Assembly (NCBI RefSeq): GCF_004359215.1
Contig: NC_090621.1
Span: 558,015-610,331, forward strand
From: Bremia lactucae
Lineage: Eukaryota > Oomycota > Peronosporomycetes > Peronosporales > Peronosporaceae
Reading direction: 5' to 3'
DNA: 52,317 nucleotides
This document shows, in pieces, positions 48,794 to 52,317 of the stretch. Position 1 is the stretch's first letter. Every line of letters starts with the position of its first letter. A program made the translations under genes and the position numbers. The notes beneath the pieces were generated by a model. The model was not told the DNA's origin, did no database searches, and was given only the letters and a program-made list of their open reading frames with translations.

Positions 48794-49720
48794 TGTCGCT
48801 TGGTGTACTATGCCAGCCTTGCGACAAACTTCTGCGAATTTCTTGTTGATGTATTCGGCATCATTGTCGGTGCGAATGCATTTGATCTTGGAATTCAGTT
48901 AGTTTTTCAACATCGACTTGTATTCGATGAGCTTTCCCAGCGCTTCAGACTTATTAGCGATGAAGCATGTCACCACGTAGCGCGAAAAATCATCCAGAAA
49001 TGTAACTACGTATCGTGCTCCTCCTTGAGACTTTGTCCCCATTGAACCCATCACATCACTTAGGACAATTTTGAGCAGTGATTTTTTCTTTACTTTGTCA
49101 TGACTTGACTTTTAGAATGGTTTGACCGACGACTTTCCAATCAGACATCCCTCGCAAATTTCGTCTTGGTCATCGACTGCATCACTCGAAGCTTGCACAT
49201 TAATTCCTTCTACATAAATTTGTAGATTTTCCAACGTCTTCATTGAAAGATGTCCTAGTCGTGCATGCCACACACTAGGACTCACATCATTAATTTCACA
49301 TCCAAACACTTCGCTAGTGAATGCCGACTCTAAAGTTGCATATTCCATCTCAAACACTTTTCCCAATTTGTTTACTTTCGCCACCACATCTTGACCATTC
49401 CTTATCGACATGTTTTGTTCGTAAACGTCACATCCAATTTCTTTTCCGAAAGTACAGATATTGATAGCAGTCTGCGATCCCAGCTCTGGAACGCACAGCA
49501 CGTCTTCAATGCGAATTGGCACATTGTTTTTCAGAATCATTCGAATCGTACGAATTCCAGCAGCCATAAGTGACTGCCCATTTGCGATCGAGATACCGAT
49601 TGATCGATTCAATGATCATATCTTCAAAGAATCATCTTGGTATGTGCATATGTGACTACTCGCACCACTGTCGAGTAGCCAACCTTTCATACCATTTTCA
49701 CTAACAGTAAACGCTTGCTC
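48794..49720 (-). pseudogene. Protease and integrase N-terminal part of copia
   Basis: Protease active site WLLDSGASSH at about 49680-49651 on the - strand. Frame 49612-49112 contains the protease remainder (IRIEDVLCVPELGSQTAINI) and the zinc-binding region (WHARLGHLSMKTLENLQ ... CEGCLIGKSSVKPF; HHCC). The integrase core lies at 49110-48794, with frameshifts. Confidence 0.82.
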
Positions 49721-49747
49721 GTTGTTTTTCTTGTTGGTTTGATTCCT

Positions 49748-50447
49748 TCAATAGTTTTGTTTCTTATGACCCTGTTTTCCACTTACGAAACACGTCCCGG
49801 TAAACTTGTTTCTTGTTTCCTTCGACCGAAAAACTTTGCCCTTGAAGCTACCTGTATTCTTCAATGCAAGTTCATTTTTCTCCTTGCAAGAATGGCGTTC
49901 GTATTCACGACAAAACATTCCTTTGTCTTGAAAAATATCAATTTCCTTCGTGTTCTCAATGATTCTGATGATCTGATCATACTCATCAGACAGGCTTCCA
50001 AGCTGTAGAACGAGCTGCTCATCAGACGAAACTCCTCCGATGGCTTGAATGGACATACACAGCTCATCAAACTTTAGAAAGTGGTCCAGAACACTCTCTC
50101 CCTTCTGCATCTTGTACTCATGCAACTTCCGACGCATCGGCACACGGTTGTGAATACTTCTTCGAAGAAAAAATTTTCCTTAATATTTCCCAAGCTTCTG
50201 CAGCCTTGCCTGTATTATGAACCATGGACTGTTGACTTGGGGTGATTGACGTAAACACAATCGCGAAGGCCTTCATATCATTGAATTTCCATATCGACGC
50301 GTTGGCCCTTGTGGCACTCGGTGCCTTCGTCGCGTCGATGTTCTCCAGTAGCCCATTCTTGGCTAGTATCATCCGAGCATTAAACTCTTATACAAAGTAG
50401 CTGTCCATGATGAGGACCTCATTCGCCTCACCCACGTTTGGGCTCAT
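49748..50447 (-). pseudogene. Gag of copia
   Basis: It begins at the ATG 50447-50445 (MSPNVGEANEVLIMDSYFV, one stop, then EFNARMILAKNGLLENIDAT), passes AAEAWEILRKIFSSK at about 50180 and, after a frameshift, LHEYKMQKGESVLDHFLKFD and LVLQLGSLSDEYDQIIRIIE, the usual copia gag (UBN2-like) wording. The zinc knuckle reads CFVSGKQGHKKQNY; two Cys of the CX2CX4HX4C pattern are lost. The start codon falls inside the primer-binding site. Confidence 0.8.
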
Positions 50448-50450
50448 AAC
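50438..50450 (-). other. Primer-binding site of copia (half-tRNA type)
   Basis: The + strand reads TTGGGCTCATAAC, the anticodon stem-loop of initiator tRNA-Met (CAT anticodon) ending at about tRNA position 39, one base before the LTR. Drosophila copia is known to use such a half-tRNA. Seen in sequence; the pairing is inference. Confidence 0.65.
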
Positions 50451-50451
50451 T

Positions 50452-50562
50452 TGTTGGGGTATGACAACACACAACGTAATAATGTCTTCGTGTAGTCATT
50501 CACGACAGTAACCGCCACATCAGCACGACAACCAACCGTCGCCTAATGTTCCACCTTCAACA
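50452..50562 (-). repeat. 5' LTR of copia (111 bp, internal deletion)
   Basis: It has the same ends as 47120-47318 (TGTTGGGGTATGACAACACA ... CCACCTTCAACA) but lacks about 88 bp between TCGTGTAG and TCATTCACG. Confidence 0.85.
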
Positions 50563-50567
50563 TTCAC
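50563..50567. repeat. Target-site duplication TTCAC, right of copia
   Basis: Matches 47115-47119. Confidence 0.85.
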
Positions 50568-50604
50568 AACATGCAATAATCCATTCGCCGAATTCAAAAC
50601 CATT

Positions 50605-51057
50605 TGTAACGGGGCACTACGACTTTAACTGCTTCAGTACATGTCCACTTCGCACTGCTTCAGTTGCGAGTGGTGTGCCTTACGTTATTTCACGTCCACT
50701 AGTACGTGCATAGGAAGACTTCTCTTTAAGGTAACTACCATAAAGAGGGTTAAATGAAAACTGTATTAATATAATTAAGTATCTCTATTTTCTATCTTTT
50801 AACTTTTTCTTAATTATAAACTTATACAGAACATGCAATTGAAACCTTATCTTATCTTATATGTCTCTCTCTTTTGTTTACATCTACAGTTGATTAGTCT
50901 GCGGGATAAATAGATATAATGGCCTATACCTATTTATGGATAGGATTTCTGAACATAACTATTTAAGATATTATCCTCCAAATATTATCAACCTTTTAGA
51001 TATTATTTAAAAACAACCTTTAAGTGTTAATTTCATGTAACGACACACCCCGTTACA
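50605..51057 (-). repeat. 3' LTR of element F (453 bp)
   Basis: TGTAACGGGGCACTACGAC ... ACACACCCCGTTACA on the + strand; aligns closely with 7701-8151, including TCTGCGGGATAAATAGATAT against TCTGCGGAATAAATAGACAT. Confidence 0.86.
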
Positions 51058-51189
51058 TCACCCCTCCCTAAAACGACAATTACTCTGACTGTCATTGAGT
51101 GGAGTGGTCACGATGTGACCACCTAATTTTGAAATGATGTTGATTGGTCAGAACCATCATTTTAAATTCCATCGCATGAAAATAAACTC

Positions 51190-52317
51190 ATGCGGGGTAT
51201 TGATAGTGCTGCGCCTTCGGCTGCGGTTCGTGCAGCCGCGGGTGACGCACTGTTATCTCTTGCGGCAGACGAAACTTCTCCCGTAGTATATTCCACTCGC
51301 ACAACACTTGATGTTGCGAGTGCACGTGGTGATTCACCACGTGAATACGTCTTTGGAGGTCGACTAGGAATGCGAGTCGGACAAAAATGCCGACACGGGG
51401 AGAATAATACAGTCGCCTGATAGACGTCAGGCGGCTGACTATGAGCCTTCGAATGAGAGGGCTCAGATTGATAGACGAGTAAACAGTCGATTTGGATCCG
51501 ACGATGCATATGATCCCTCATCGCCCGTTCCGTCTCCCGTACAGTCATCTGCAGGTGCTTCTGTGCAAGGTGATGACGATAGCGTAAGCCATCGTAAGAA
51601 AAGTTCTTGTGGTACCCCTGCTTCAGTGGGCACCACTCAGGGGAGTGAGGACAGTAAAATTTCTCATCTCGCCCCTAGAAAGAAGCCGTGGCTTTTGCCA
51701 GAATGGCTATTCAATAGCTTGTCTGGAGAGAAGACTCCTAACAATAAATATCCCTTTTATTGCAACAAAGCTACATGGTCTTGATCCCAGCGCGAAGAAC
51801 TTCCGCGCTTAAGAAGATTTTTATCTCGATCCTTTATTGAAGCATCGATGGTTTAGTGGCAACAATAAGCAACATAAAGTCTCGCTTATGCAAGCCTAGC
51901 GCGTTTATTCGCATGTCAAAGACATTGGAAGCGAGGCCTGGCTCTAAAAACCTAATGCGAATCGCGTTAAGTTTGAGAAACGAACTCCAACCGGTGCAAA
52001 GTATCAATCGCATCGGTTGTCACGTAAGGCTGGGCTTCCATGCCTTACGTGGAGTGATCCCTGTCCGTGTTGTGTTAACAACACGAAGAGAGTAAAAGGG
52101 GATGTCTGTTCCCTTTCTTCGCCCTGAGGAAGGGCGTGCACCTATATTGAGATGCGGGATGCTATTGACGTTTTGCAATCGATTAACAGGCGCCAGAAGC
52201 GCGTGTTTTCCGATGGGACTTCGGAACGATCGGATGGGTCTCGTCATACTGACGGACAAGGCCCTCAACGTCAGCAACCAGCTGTGAACGAGGCTCCCAG
52301 CTGTCTTGAGAAGGTGG
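51190..52317 (+). pseudogene. Antisense gene (aORF) of element F, cut by the window end
   Basis: The start ATG-CGG at 51190 lies 132 bp from the LTR (MRGIDSAAPSAAVRAAAGDA). The N-terminus is open to 51420. A deletion at about 51350 shifts the frame; 51563-51784 contains GTPASVGTTQGSEDSKISHL and APRKKPWLLPEWLFNSLSGE, and later pieces GLDPSAKNFRA (51780-51812), EMRDAIDVLQSINRRQKRVF (about 52150) and SDGSRHTDGQGPQRQQPAVN (about 52230). It closely follows the B copy with at least four frameshifts. Confidence 0.68.

Larger units (their letters stand above)
47120..50562 (-). mobile_element. Ty1/copia retrotransposon with internal deletion (3.4 kb)
   Basis: On the - strand: 5' LTR (50452-50562), primer-binding site, gag, protease, integrase, RT remnant, RNase H, purine tract (CTCGTCGAGGAGGAG, 47319-47333 reversed) and 3' LTR (47120-47318). 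The order protease-integrase-RT-RNase H defines Ty1/copia. It is flanked by perfect TTCAC duplications. Most of RT is missing. Confidence 0.9.
50605..52317 (-). mobile_element. Element F: 3' end of an A-family Ty3 element, runs off the window
   Basis: It has a reversed A-type LTR, a reversed polypurine tract (51058-51070) and an aORF on the + strand. Its layout equals the first 2 kb of B (7701 onward). Pol must lie beyond the window end on the - strand. Confidence 0.82.

Overview
The window is a stretch of oomycete-type repeat DNA, most like a downy mildew or Phytophthora relative. I infer this from the Ty3/gypsy families, from a match at 25740-25753 to the oomycete core-promoter consensus (GCTCATTYYNCAWTTT), and from a gene just behind it with a signal peptide and a degenerate RxLR/EER layout. 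No tRNA, rRNA, bacterial operon or CRISPR array was seen. Almost every base belongs to nested, broken LTR retrotransposons.

Layout. 1-3862: 3' part of element A (Ty3, +). 3863-7062: element C' (Ty3 with chromodomain, -). 7063-7700: 3' tail of a second A-type element (+), joined tail-to-tail to element B. 7701-15097: element B (A family, -), the most complete copy, with both LTRs. 15098-16387: scraps of C-type LTR and unassigned DNA. 16388-22598: element G (+), a diverged Ty3 family, joined tail-to-tail to element H (22599-25495, -). 25496-26668: C-derived scraps and the effector-like gene. 26669-39428: a C-family compound element with +/-/+ internal blocks and C-type LTRs at both ends. 39429-39934: unassigned. 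39935-46275: element E (A family, +). 46276-46440: LTR scrap. 46441-47119: unassigned DNA with a decayed reading frame, cut by a Ty1/copia element (47120-50562, -) with target duplication TTCAC. 50605-52317: 3' end of element F (A family, -).

The most interesting system is an extra gene carried by the Ty3 elements on the strand opposite to gag-pol, between the end of pol and the 3' LTR (called aORF here). It is recognisable in eight element copies of three LTR families (A, A', B, E, F; G, H; C and C'). Where its start can be placed it lies about 129-139 bp from the 3' LTR, reading away from that LTR and converging on pol. In the A/G families the product has an acidic Ser/Pro-rich N-terminus, a conserved globular middle with a Cys cluster, a coiled coil and a basic RKKPR-type tail that overlaps the end of pol antisense. 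The C-family aORF occupies the same place but I could not align its sequence with the others.

The gag-pol genes follow the usual Ty3 order (capsid/zinc knuckle, protease, RT, RNase H, integrase, C-terminal GPF-like region or chromodomain) and are nearly all broken by stops, frameshifts, deletions or inversions. Coordinates of degenerate features are approximate at the ends.
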